64,000 nt of DNA, taken from NCBI GenBank assembly GCA_024224155.1, contig JAAENP010000200.1, positions 1 to 64,000 on the forward strand. Direction: 5' to 3'. The stretch comes from a bacterium. GTDB lineage: Bacteria; Acidobacteriota; Thermoanaerobaculia; Multivoradales; JAHEKO01. The notes beneath the pieces are model-generated. The model did no database searches and was not told the origin of the DNA. It saw nothing but the letters and a program-made list of their open reading frames with translations. Shown here piece after piece: positions 32,754 to 40,821 of the stretch; the stretch's first letter is position 1; the number at the start of each line of letters is the position of its first letter. Made by a program: the position numbers and the translations under genes.

Positions 32754-35700
32754 ATGAGTGAACAGAAACACAGCGTTCCGGTGCAGAGCGACCGGGAGAC
32801 ACGTACGGCGGCTCTGCTGGATGCCTTGGACGAGCGCATTCTGGTTTTGGACGGCGCTACCGGCACGGCGCTGCAGGTCGAGAACCTGACCGCCGCGGAC
32901 TTTGGTGGCGTCGATCTCGAGGGCTGCAACGAGAACCTGTGTGCGGTCCGGCCCGACGTCGTCGAGCGGTTGCACGAGACCTATCTAAAGGCCGGAGCGG
33001 ACATTGTTGAAACCAACTCCTTCGGCGGCACGCCGCTGGTGCTTGCCGAGTATGGACTGGCCGACCGGGCCTTCGAGCTCAACCGACGCTCCGCCGAGCT
33101 GGCGCGCGCGGCGTGTGCGCGCTTCGACGAGGCCGGTCGCCTGCGCTTCGTGTGTGGCTCGATGGGTCCGACGACCAAAGCGATCTCGGTCACCGGCGGG
33201 GTGACCTTCGAGGAGTTGATCGAGCATTTTCGCGTCCAGGCGCTGGGGCTCATGGCCGGCGGTGCCGACTACCTGCTTCTCGAGACCTGTCAGGACACGA
33301 GCAATGTCAAGGCCGGAATCGTCGGTATCGACCGTGCCATGGCGGAGGCAGGTTGGGAGATCCCGGTGGCGGTCTCGGTGACCATCGAGACCACTGGAAC
33401 GATGCTCGCCGGGCAGGACGCCGAGGCTTTGGCGATTTCGCTGCTGCATCGCGATCTGCTCTACATCGGGCTCAACTGCGCGACCGGGCCCGAGTTGATG
33501 ACCGAGCATCTGCGGACACTGTCCGAGCTGTCCAGGAGCCGCGTCGCCTGTGTGCCCAACGCCGGTCTTCCCGACGAGGAAGGGATCTATCATCAGGGCC
33601 CGGACCATTTCGTCGAGGTGTTCGGGCGGTTTCTCGGTCACGGCTGGTTGAACCTGGTTGGCGGCTGTTGCGGTACCACGCCGGCGCACGTGACGGCGCT
33701 TTCGGAGCTGGTCCGAGACCGCCGGCCGCAGATCCCTGCGGTCCATCAGCGCAGCCTCGTCTCGGGTATCGAGGGCGTTGAGCTCACTGCCGACAACCGG
33801 CCGCTCTTCGTGGGCGAGCGTACCAACGTTCTCGGCAGCCGAAAGTTCAAGCGGTTGATTGCCGAGGGCGAGTTCGAGGCCGCCGCCGAGGTTGGTAGGG
33901 CCCAGGTCAAGGGCGGGGCGCAGGTGATCGACATCTGCATGCAGGACCCCGATCGTGACGAGGTGGCCGACATGGAGGCGCTGCTCGATCGTGTCGTTCG
34001 CCTGGTCAAGGTGCCGCTGATGATCGACTCGACCGATGCCAAGGTGATGGAGCGGGCGCTCGAGTACTGCCAGGGCAAGGCGATCCTCAATTCGATCAAC
34101 CTGGAGGACGGCCGCAACCGTTTCGAAGAGGTCGTGCCGCTGGCTCGGCGCTTCGGCGCGGCGTTGATCGTGGGCACGATCGACGGGAGCGGCATGGCGG
34201 TCACCGTGGAGCGCAAGCTGGAGGTGGCTCGGAGAAGCTACGAGATCCTGACCGAGGAGTTCTGCATTGCTCCGGAGGACATTTGGTGGGATGCGTTGGT
34301 GTTCCCGTGCGGCACGGGGGACGAGACCTACATCGGCTCGGCGAATCTGACCATCGAGGGGGTCAGGGCCCTCAAGGCCGAGTTCCCGCTGACCAAGACC
34401 ATCCTCGGCATCTCGAACGTCAGCTTCGGGCTTCCGATCAGCGGCCGCGAGGTTTTGAACTCGGTGTTCCTCCATCATTCGACCCAAGCCGGTCTCGATG
34501 CAGCGATTGTCAACACCCAGCGGCTGGCTCGTTACGCCGAGATCGCCGACGAAGAGAGGAAGCTCGCCGATTCGTTGATCTACCTCGAGCCCGGCGACAT
34601 CGGGGCCGCCGATCAGGCCGTGGCCGACTTTGCGGCGCACTTCCGCGGTCGCAAATCCGCGATCGAGACGGTCTCGCGAACCGATCTGGCGCTCGACGAG
34701 CGCCTCTCACGGGCCGTGATCGAAGGCTCGAAGGAAGGCCTTGCGGAAGACATCACGGAAGCCCTCGATGACGACCGGTGGCCGACACCGCTCGACATCG
34801 TCAACGGTCCGCTCATGGGCGGTATGGCCGAAGTGGGCAGACTCTTTAACGACAACGAGTTGATCGTGGCCGAGGTGCTGCAGAGCGCCGAGGTCATAAA
34901 GGCGGCGGTGGCGCAACTCGAGCCGCATATGGAAAAGACCGACCGGTCCTCGCGGGGCAAGGTTCTTTTGGCGACGGTCAAGGGAGACGTTCACGACATC
35001 GGCAAGAACCTGGTCGAGATCGTGCTCGCGAACAACGGCTTCGAGGTGGTCAACCTGGGTATCCGTGTGCCCAGCGAGCAACTGATTCAGGCCGCCCAGG
35101 AGCACCGGCCCGACGTCATCGGGCTCTCGGGCCTCCTGGTCAAGAGCGCGCAGCAGATGGTGCTGACCGCGGGCGACCTGAGGGACGTCGAGATCGATGC
35201 GGATCTCTTGGTTGGCGGCGCGGCCCTGACCCGGCGCTTCACTCATCTCAAGATCGCGCCCCAGTACGGCGGTCTTTGCACCTATGCCAAGGACGCGATG
35301 CATGGTCTCGATCTGGTCGAGCGTCTCACCAACAAGGCCAAGCGCCCGGCGCTCGAAGCGAGCGTTGCCGAGTTCATCGCCAAGGACAGGGAAGGCCCTG
35401 AGGTAAAGGTGCGCCAGAGTGCGGGGGCGACTTCCACGCAACGCAGCTCGGCAATTCGTTCCGAGGTCGACGTACCGGAGCCGCCGGATCTTCAGAGGCA
35501 TACGGAAGACCTCGACCTCGACGAAGTCTGGGAGGAGCTCAATCCCCAGATGCTCTTCGGCAAGCACTTGGGGATCAAGGGCTCGGTCCGGCGACTCGCG
35601 GCACAGGGCGACGCCAAGCTCGCCAAGCTCGAAGCCATTGTCGACGATCTCAGACTCGAGGCTCGGAACGGAGCGATGACGGCGCGCGGCGTATGGCAGT

Positions 35701-36242
35701 TCTTCTCGGCTCGAACCGAAGGCAACACGATTCGGCTCTTCGAGCCGGACTCGGACAAGCCGGTGGCGGAGTGGGAGTTCCCTCGCCAGGCCGGAATCGA
35801 TGGTCTTTGCCTTTCGGACTACGTTCTCGAACGCGACCATGTCGGTCTGTTCGTCACCACCGCCGGTGAGGGCGTCCGCGACCGGGTCGAAGCCTGGAAG
35901 CTAGAGGGCGAGTACTTGAGAAGCCATGCCTTTGCGGCATTGGCGGTGGAAACCGCCGAGGCCGCGGCCGAGCTCCTGCACAAGCGCCTGCGGGCGGCCT
36001 GGGGCTTTCCGGATTCCGAAGACTTCACGCCGCGCGATCGTTTCTCGAATCGCTACCGGGGCTGCCGCTACAGCTTCGGCTATCCGGCGTGTCCGGATCT
36101 CTCGGGCCAGCGGCAGCTCTTCGAGGTGCTGCGCCCGGAGGAGATCGGGGTGGAATTGACCGAGGGCGACATGATGGACCCGGAGGCGAGCGTTTCGGCG
36201 CTGGTGTTTCATCACCCGGACGCGAAGTACTTCGGGGCGTAA
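32754..36242 (+). CDS. metH: cobalamin-dependent methionine synthase
   Basis: MetH transfers methyl from methyl-THF to homocysteine through cobalamin. All four modules are present in 1162 residues. The homocysteine domain has zinc cysteines in GLNCATGPEL (near 241) and GGCCGTTP (near 304-305). The pterin domain begins NVLGSRKFKRL and has VIDICMQDPDRDEV. The cap and B12 domain carries KGDVHDIGKN, the DxHxxG cobalt-ligand motif near 745. The reactivation domain has RYRGCRYSFGYPACPD near 1100. AGGAAGG precedes the ATG by five bases. The gene is preceded by a SAM riboswitch and terminator, so excess SAM should shut it off. The stop TAA is immediately followed by a hairpin repeat. Confidence 0.98.
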   Translation: MSEQKHSVPVQSDRETRTAALLDALDERILVLDGATGTALQVENLTAADFGGVDLEGCNENLCAVRPDVVERLHETYLKAGADIVETNSFGGTPLVLAEYGLADRAFELNRRSAELARAACARFDEAGRLRFVCGSMGPTTKAISVTGGVTFEELIEHFRVQALGLMAGGADYLLLETCQDTSNVKAGIVGIDRAMAEAGWEIPVAVSVTIETTGTMLAGQDAEALAISLLHRDLLYIGLNCATGPELMTEHLRTLSELSRSRVACVPNAGLPDEEGIYHQGPDHFVEVFGRFLGHGWLNLVGGCCGTTPAHVTALSELVRDRRPQIPAVHQRSLVSGIEGVELTADNRPLFVGERTNVLGSRKFKRLIAEGEFEAAAEVGRAQVKGGAQVIDICMQDPDRDEVADMEALLDRVVRLVKVPLMIDSTDAKVMERALEYCQGKAILNSINLEDGRNRFEEVVPLARRFGAALIVGTIDGSGMAVTVERKLEVARRSYEILTEEFCIAPEDIWWDALVFPCGTGDETYIGSANLTIEGVRALKAEFPLTKTILGISNVSFGLPISGREVLNSVFLHHSTQAGLDAAIVNTQRLARYAEIADEERKLADSLIYLEPGDIGAADQAVADFAAHFRGRKSAIETVSRTDLALDERLSRAVIEGSKEGLAEDITEALDDDRWPTPLDIVNGPLMGGMAEVGRLFNDNELIVAEVLQSAEVIKAAVAQLEPHMEKTDRSSRGKVLLATVKGDVHDIGKNLVEIVLANNGFEVVNLGIRVPSEQLIQAAQEHRPDVIGLSGLLVKSAQQMVLTAGDLRDVEIDADLLVGGAALTRRFTHLKIAPQYGGLCTYAKDAMHGLDLVERLTNKAKRPALEASVAEFIAKDREGPEVKVRQSAGATSTQRSSAIRSEVDVPEPPDLQRHTEDLDLDEVWEELNPQMLFGKHLGIKGSVRRLAAQGDAKLAKLEAIVDDLRLEARNGAMTARGVWQFFSARTEGNTIRLFEPDSDKPVAEWEFPRQAGIDGLCLSDYVLERDHVGLFVTTAGEGVRDRVEAWKLEGEYLRSHAFAALAVETAEAAAELLHKRLRAAWGFPDSEDFTPRDRFSNRYRGCRYSFGYPACPDLSGQRQLFEVLRPEEIGVELTEGDMMDPEASVSALVFHHPDAKYFGA

Positions 36243-36284
36243 TCGGGGACACGATTCCTTCGTGTCCCCTCCCGACTGGTTTTT
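36241..36284 (+). repeat. intergenic hairpin repeat, copy A
   Basis: A 10-bp perfect stem GGGGACACGA / TCGTGTCCCC (36245-36254 with 36260-36269) around the loop TTCCT is followed by TCCCGACTGGTTTT. The element begins at the metH stop codon (TAATCGGGG). Near-identical copies occur at 40737-40771 (reverse) and 53501-53544. The stem is not directly followed by a T-run, so it is a dispersed repeat that may also end transcription rather than a standard terminator. Confidence 0.85.
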
Positions 36285-36294
36285 GAAGTCGCTT

Positions 36295-36332
36295 GTCCTG
36301 TAGCGGTCGACCTCCGTGTCGACCGCTAGGAC
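36295..36332. terminator. palindrome between convergent metH and ABC-F genes
   Basis: AGCGGTCGAC (36302-36311) pairs with GTCGACCGCT (36318-36327) around a 6-nt loop, extended by GTCCT / AGGAC arms with a 2-nt bulge. The ABC-F stop codon lies inside the right arm. Its position between convergent genes suggests a bidirectional terminator, though T-tracts are absent; it could also be another repeat family. Confidence 0.5.
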
Positions 36333-38239
36333 TCCGACTCGAGCTCTTCGAGCTCGGTCTCGACCTTCTCCCAGTCCGTGATCATCTCTTCGACCTTGGT
36401 CTTCAGATCGGCCTGCTCGGTCTCGAGCTTCTTGACCTGCTTGGGCGGCGTTTTGTCGAAGAACGTGGGGTCGCAGAAGAGCTCGTTGATCTCGTTGACC
36501 CGTTCTTCTTTCTTCTCGATCTCCTCGGTCAGCCGATCGCGTCTCTTGGTCAACTCACGTTTGCGTTTGGGATTGGCCGGCGTCGCGGATTTCGCCTTCT
36601 GACGCATTCCCTTGCGCTTGCTCTGGCGGAGGACGGCGTCGGCATCCAGGTGGTCGTCGCCGCAGTCGGTGACGTACTCCTCGTAGGTGCCCCGGTAGTC
36701 GCGAATGCCGTTGGGCGAGATCTCGACGATCCGATCGGCCAGTTGGGCGACGAACCAGCGATCGTGAGACACGACGATCAGGGTACCCGGATAGTCGCGA
36801 AGTCCGTGCACAAGAGCCTCGATGGCCTCCAGGTCGAGGTGGTTGGTGGGTTCGTCCAGAACCAGCACGTTGGGTTTCTCGACCGCCAACCTGGCGAATA
36901 CCAAACGGGCGGCCTCGCCGCCCGAAAGCGCTCCCAGCCGCTTTTCGACTTCCTCCTTGCTGAACAAAACCGCCGCCAGCTGGCCGCGCACGAAACCAAT
37001 CGGCTCGCCGGGGCAGACGTCCCAGAGCCAGCTTTCGACCGTCGCCTTCTCGGGCTGGAGGAGCTCGTGGTGGTCCTGGGCGAAGTAACCTGGGCGGGCT
37101 TCGTAGCCCCATTCGGCCGAGCCCCCGTCGGCGTCGAGCTCACCCATGGCGATCTTCAGCAGTGTCGACTTGCCGATACCGTTGGGGCCGATCACGGCCA
37201 GGCGGTCACCGCGCTCGACCGTGAGCGAGACGTCTTCGAGGACCTGGTTGTCGCCGAAAGCCTTGGAGACGCCCTCGATCTTGAGCGCCTCACGCCCGCT
37301 CGGGCGTTCCTGATCGAAACGAAAGCGAGGATAGCGCCGTGAGCTCATCGGCAGGGATTCGAGCACGATCCGGTCGAGGATCTTCTGCTTGCTCTTGGCC
37401 TGCCTGGCCTTGGTCGCTTTCGCGCGAAAGCGATCGACGAACGCCTGGTGATGGGCGATCTCCTTCTCGCGCTTGTCGATGTCTTTCTCTTTGCGCTCCC
37501 GCTGGGCAACCTTCTGTTCGACGAACGACGTGTAGTCGCCCTTGTAGAGGGTCACCGTCTGGTAATCGACGTCCAGGATGTGGGTCGAGACGTTGTCGAG
37601 AAAGCGATGGTCGTGCGAGATCACCACCACGATTCCGGGGAACGACTGCAGGAACTTCTCCAACCACCGGATCGAGAGGATGTCGAGATGGTTGGTCGGC
37701 TCGTCGAGGAGCAGGGCCTCGGGTTGGGCGGCAAGCGTCTGGGCGAGAAGCACACGCAGCTTGAAGCCACCCGAAAGGGTCGACAGAGGTTGCGAGTGGA
37801 GCTCGGTCTCGATGCCCAGTCCTTCCAGGATCTCGCCCGCTCGCGCCTCGGCGCTATAGCCGTCGTGGCGGAGGATGACGTCCTCGAGCTCGGAGTAGCG
37901 CTCGGCGTCGAAGCTCTTTTCGGCGGCTTCGAGGATGCGCTCCTTCTCGGCCATCGCCTTCCAGAGGTCTTCGTTCCCCATCAGAGCCACGTCGAGGATC
38001 CGCTCCTGCTCGAACGAGAAGTGATCCTGGCGAAGAATGCCGAGTCGCAGTCTCTTGGGAATCGAGATCGTGCCTTCGCTCGGAGGCTCTTCGTTCGAGA
38101 GGATCTTCAGCAGAGTCGACTTGCCCGAGCCGTTGGCGCCCACCAGCCCGTAGCTCTCGCCGGGGTTGAGCTGAAAGGCAACACCCTCGAAGAGAATCTG
38201 GGCGCCGAAGATCTTTCCCAGATTCGAGACGGAGATCAT
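36326..38239 (-). CDS. ABC-F family ATPase
   Basis: The soluble protein has two ATP-binding cassettes and no membrane spans. Walker A motifs are GANGSGKST and GPNGIGKST; signatures are LSGGFKLRVLLAQ and LSGGEAARLVFA; Walker B ends are LLLDEPTNHLD and LVLDEPTNHLD. A charged inter-domain linker of the ABC-F type and a C-terminal coiled coil (KRKRELTKRRDRLTEEIEKK) are present. ABC-F proteins act on ribosomes, in translation or antibiotic protection; the first domain start (ISVSNLGKIFGAQILFEGVAF) resembles YbiT. I chose the ATG at 38239; upstream sequence overlaps the divergent PBP gene. A TATCCT box lies 9 nt before the ATG. Confidence 0.94.
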   Translation of the reverse strand: MISVSNLGKIFGAQILFEGVAFQLNPGESYGLVGANGSGKSTLLKILSNEEPPSEGTISIPKRLRLGILRQDHFSFEQERILDVALMGNEDLWKAMAEKERILEAAEKSFDAERYSELEDVILRHDGYSAEARAGEILEGLGIETELHSQPLSTLSGGFKLRVLLAQTLAAQPEALLLDEPTNHLDILSIRWLEKFLQSFPGIVVVISHDHRFLDNVSTHILDVDYQTVTLYKGDYTSFVEQKVAQRERKEKDIDKREKEIAHHQAFVDRFRAKATKARQAKSKQKILDRIVLESLPMSSRRYPRFRFDQERPSGREALKIEGVSKAFGDNQVLEDVSLTVERGDRLAVIGPNGIGKSTLLKIAMGELDADGGSAEWGYEARPGYFAQDHHELLQPEKATVESWLWDVCPGEPIGFVRGQLAAVLFSKEEVEKRLGALSGGEAARLVFARLAVEKPNVLVLDEPTNHLDLEAIEALVHGLRDYPGTLIVVSHDRWFVAQLADRIVEISPNGIRDYRGTYEEYVTDCGDDHLDADAVLRQSKRKGMRQKAKSATPANPKRKRELTKRRDRLTEEIEKKEERVNEINELFCDPTFFDKTPPKQVKKLETEQADLKTKVEEMITDWEKVETELEELESES

Positions 38240-38248
38240 GGGGCGCGG

Positions 38249-38254
38249 AGGATA
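38249..38254 (-). promoter_or_regulatory. -10-like box (TATCCT) 9 nt before the ABC-F start
   Basis: TATCCT on the minus strand sits 9 nt before the ATG, with no Shine-Dalgarno in between. It is one of the start-adjacent boxes seen repeatedly in the window. Confidence 0.3.
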
Positions 38255-38300
38255 GCACGCCCAAAACCCGTGGCGTGGATGTTGCAGTTCCAGGCTCTCG

Positions 38301-40721
38301 ATGGCGAAGCGACGTCGACGGCGAAGCCGTAAGCGGCGCAAAAGGAAGTCGCTTGCGCAGGCCTTTTCCGGCTACCGGCGCGCTATTCTCGCCGCTTCGG
38401 TCGTGTTGGTGGGGCTCGGCCTGCTCTGGACGCTATGGCCTTTTTGGCAGCTTTCGGCCCGGCTCGACCAGGCGCGAGCGAGCCGGCCCTCCCGTCTGTA
38501 CGGTCGTCCGCTCTCCGTAGCGATCGGTTCGGTGGTCCGAACGCGGGACTTGACCGGCGAGCTCGATCGTCTGGGATATCGCGAGGTCGAGAGCGCGCCG
38601 GCGCGAGCCGGAGAGTTCCGGAACGCCCCAGGAGCTCTCACGGTCTTTGTTCGTGAGCGTCCCACGCCGGCCGGCTGGCGGTCTCCGGGCGTTCTCGAGA
38701 CTCGATTTCGCTCGGGCCGGGTTTCCGCGATTACATGGCAGGGGCAAGCGGTAGAGAGCGCTTCGCTCGAAGCCCCGATCCTGGCCAGTTTCGTCGGCTC
38801 CGATCGCCGCGAGAAGCGGCCGATCGCGCTCGCCGAGGTACCGGACCAGTTCGTAGAGGCGGTTCTTGCGGCCGAAGATGCGTCGTTCTACAAGCACGCC
38901 GGGCTTTCACTGCGCGGCATCGGCCGGGCGACTTGGGCCAACCTCCGCGGCCTCGAGCTGCAGCAGGGCGGCAGCACGCTCACGCAACAGCTGGTCAAGA
39001 ACATCTTCCTAACCCATGAGCGCACCTTGGCGCGCAAGCTGCGCGAAGTCGTGCTCGCGATCTTGGTCGATCTGCGCTACGAGAAAGAAGAGATTCTCAG
39101 CGGCTATCTGAACGAGATCTACTGGGGTTCGAGCAGCACGGTCAATCTGATCGGGGTTGGAGCGGCTTCCTGGGCCTACTTTGGCAAGCACCCGTCGGAG
39201 CTCGATCTTTGCGAATCTGCCTTGCTTGCCGGGATGATCCATTCCCCGGGCAGCTATTCCCTGCGCAAGTCGCCGGAACGGGCGATCGAACGGCGCAACT
39301 GGGTGCTCACGCGCATGAAGAGTCTGGGTTGGTTGAGCCCGGAAGAAGCCGAACGAACCGCGAGCCGGGGGCTGTGTTACAGCCCGCACGCGGTACCGGT
39401 GAGAAGCGCGCCGTACTTCCTCGATCTGGCCGCTGCCGAGGCCGAGCGACGCTTCGGTCTCGATCGCCTCGATTCGGCTGGATACGTGCTGCTGTCGACA
39501 CTCGATCATCGCAGTCAGAGAGCTGCCGAAGAGGCGGTTGCCTGGGGGCTCGAAGCCCTCGAGAAGGGCTGGGAGAAGTCACGTGGCCGGCAGGGAGAGC
39601 TGCAGGCCGCCCTGGTGTCGATCGAGCCGGAGACCGGCGAGATCCTGGCCTATCTTGGTGGCCGTGATTACCGCGCCAGCCAGTTCGATCGAGCGTCTCT
39701 GGCCCGGCGGCAGGCGGGAAGTGCCTTCAAGCCGATCGTTTACGCTGCGGCTTTCGAAAAGGGTACGGTGTCGCCAGCGTCGTTCGTCGAAGACGCCCCC
39801 TTGACGGTATTGCTGGCCAACCGCCGCTGGTCGCCCCAAAACTCCGACGGGGATTTCCGCGGCTGGGTTACGGTTCGCACCGCGCTCGAGCGCAGCCTGA
39901 ACATACCGACCGTGCGCGTGGCTCTCGACGTTGGGCTGCCCGCAATCGTCGAGACCGCCCACGGCTTGGGCGTCCAGACGCCGCTAGAGGAAGTTCCGGC
40001 GCTGGCGTTGGGGGCGTTCGAAGTCACGCCGCTCGACCTGGCCACGGTCTATGCGACCCTTGCCGCCGGCGGCGTACGCTCCAGCGCCCACGCGCTGCGT
40101 GGAGTTCTGGACTCGGCCGGTCAACCGATCGGTGGGACGCCGTTGCCGAAACCCGTGCGGGCGCTGAGCGCCGAAGCCACATTCGTTCTGACCAGTGTTT
40201 TGCGTGGAGTCGTCGAGCAGGGCACCGGAGCGGGCGTGCGTCGGCAGGGACTTCTTGACCCGGTCGCCGGCAAGACCGGCACCACCAACGATCGCCGCGA
40301 CAGCTGGTTCGGGGGCTACTCGCCGGGCCGGGCGACCCTGGTCTGGGTGGGCTATGACGACAACTCGGCCACGCAGCTCTCGGGAGCCCGCGCGGCACTA
40401 CCGATCTGGACTCGGTTCACGTACAAGGTGCGCCCGGTCGGGGGGTACAGCGTGCCGGTACAGCCTCGCGGGGTGCTGACGGCGGTCATCGATCCTGCCA
40501 GCGGTCAGCTCGCGACCGGGGCCTGCCCGGATGTGATCACCGAGTTCTTCCTCGAGGACGATCTGCCGGAGCGCATTTGCCGGCTGCACGGTGACTGGCA
40601 GGACTGGAGCTCGACGGTGGTTGTGGGAGATCCCAACTGGCGCTTGCAGAGGCCGAAGCGGCGTCCTTGGCGCTGGCTGTCGAAGGTTTTCGGCAAGAAG
40701 CGTGGCGGCAAGAAGCCATAG
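38301..40721 (+). CDS. mrcB: bifunctional class A penicillin-binding protein (PBP1b-like)
   Basis: This inner-membrane enzyme polymerises and cross-links peptidoglycan. A very basic cytoplasmic start (RRRRRSRKRRKRK) leads to a single span (AAVVLVG-type helix at about 28-50). A UB2H-like region reading GELDRLGYREVESAP and GALTVFVRERP follows. The GT51 domain has EDASFYKHAGLSLRG and QGGSTLTQQLVKN. The transpeptidase has SAFKP as SxxK (near 474), RSLNIPT as SxN and AGKTGTTND as KTG (near 657). About 800 residues fits PBP1b. It is divergent from the ABC-F gene by 61 bp and followed by a reversed copy of the hairpin repeat. Confidence 0.95.
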   Translation: MAKRRRRRSRKRRKRKSLAQAFSGYRRAILAASVVLVGLGLLWTLWPFWQLSARLDQARASRPSRLYGRPLSVAIGSVVRTRDLTGELDRLGYREVESAPARAGEFRNAPGALTVFVRERPTPAGWRSPGVLETRFRSGRVSAITWQGQAVESASLEAPILASFVGSDRREKRPIALAEVPDQFVEAVLAAEDASFYKHAGLSLRGIGRATWANLRGLELQQGGSTLTQQLVKNIFLTHERTLARKLREVVLAILVDLRYEKEEILSGYLNEIYWGSSSTVNLIGVGAASWAYFGKHPSELDLCESALLAGMIHSPGSYSLRKSPERAIERRNWVLTRMKSLGWLSPEEAERTASRGLCYSPHAVPVRSAPYFLDLAAAEAERRFGLDRLDSAGYVLLSTLDHRSQRAAEEAVAWGLEALEKGWEKSRGRQGELQAALVSIEPETGEILAYLGGRDYRASQFDRASLARRQAGSAFKPIVYAAAFEKGTVSPASFVEDAPLTVLLANRRWSPQNSDGDFRGWVTVRTALERSLNIPTVRVALDVGLPAIVETAHGLGVQTPLEEVPALALGAFEVTPLDLATVYATLAAGGVRSSAHALRGVLDSAGQPIGGTPLPKPVRALSAEATFVLTSVLRGVVEQGTGAGVRRQGLLDPVAGKTGTTNDRRDSWFGGYSPGRATLVWVGYDDNSATQLSGARAALPIWTRFTYKVRPVGGYSVPVQPRGVLTAVIDPASGQLATGACPDVITEFFLEDDLPERICRLHGDWQDWSSTVVVGDPNWRLQRPKRRPWRWLSKVFGKKRGGKKP

Positions 40722-40736
40722 GCGGCTTCGAAGACG

Positions 40737-40771
40737 AGTCGGGAGGGGACACGAAGGAGTCGTGTCCCCGG
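40737..40771 (-). repeat. intergenic hairpin repeat, copy B (reverse orientation)
   Basis: On the plus strand a perfect 10-bp stem GGGGACACGA / TCGTGTCCCC (40745-40754 with 40760-40769) encloses the loop AGGAG, preceded by AGTCGGGA. The reverse complement matches copies A and C. It starts 16 nt after the PBP stop codon. A TATGAT box at 40772-40777 abuts it and could serve uvrA. Confidence 0.82.
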
Positions 40772-40821
40772 TATGATGCTTGGTTGGTCGGGGCCGCAAA
40801 ACCGCGCCCCGTCACTCATAC

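Noticed and set aside
32985-34640. 551-residue minus-strand open frame
   Set aside because: Antisense to metH, whose protein has all MetH motifs in order; no family sequence in the antisense product.
36245-36284. Treating copy A of the repeat as an ordinary rho-independent terminator
   Set aside because: The stem is strong but the T-run begins about ten bases after it, and near-identical copies elsewhere, one in reverse orientation, argue for a repeat family.
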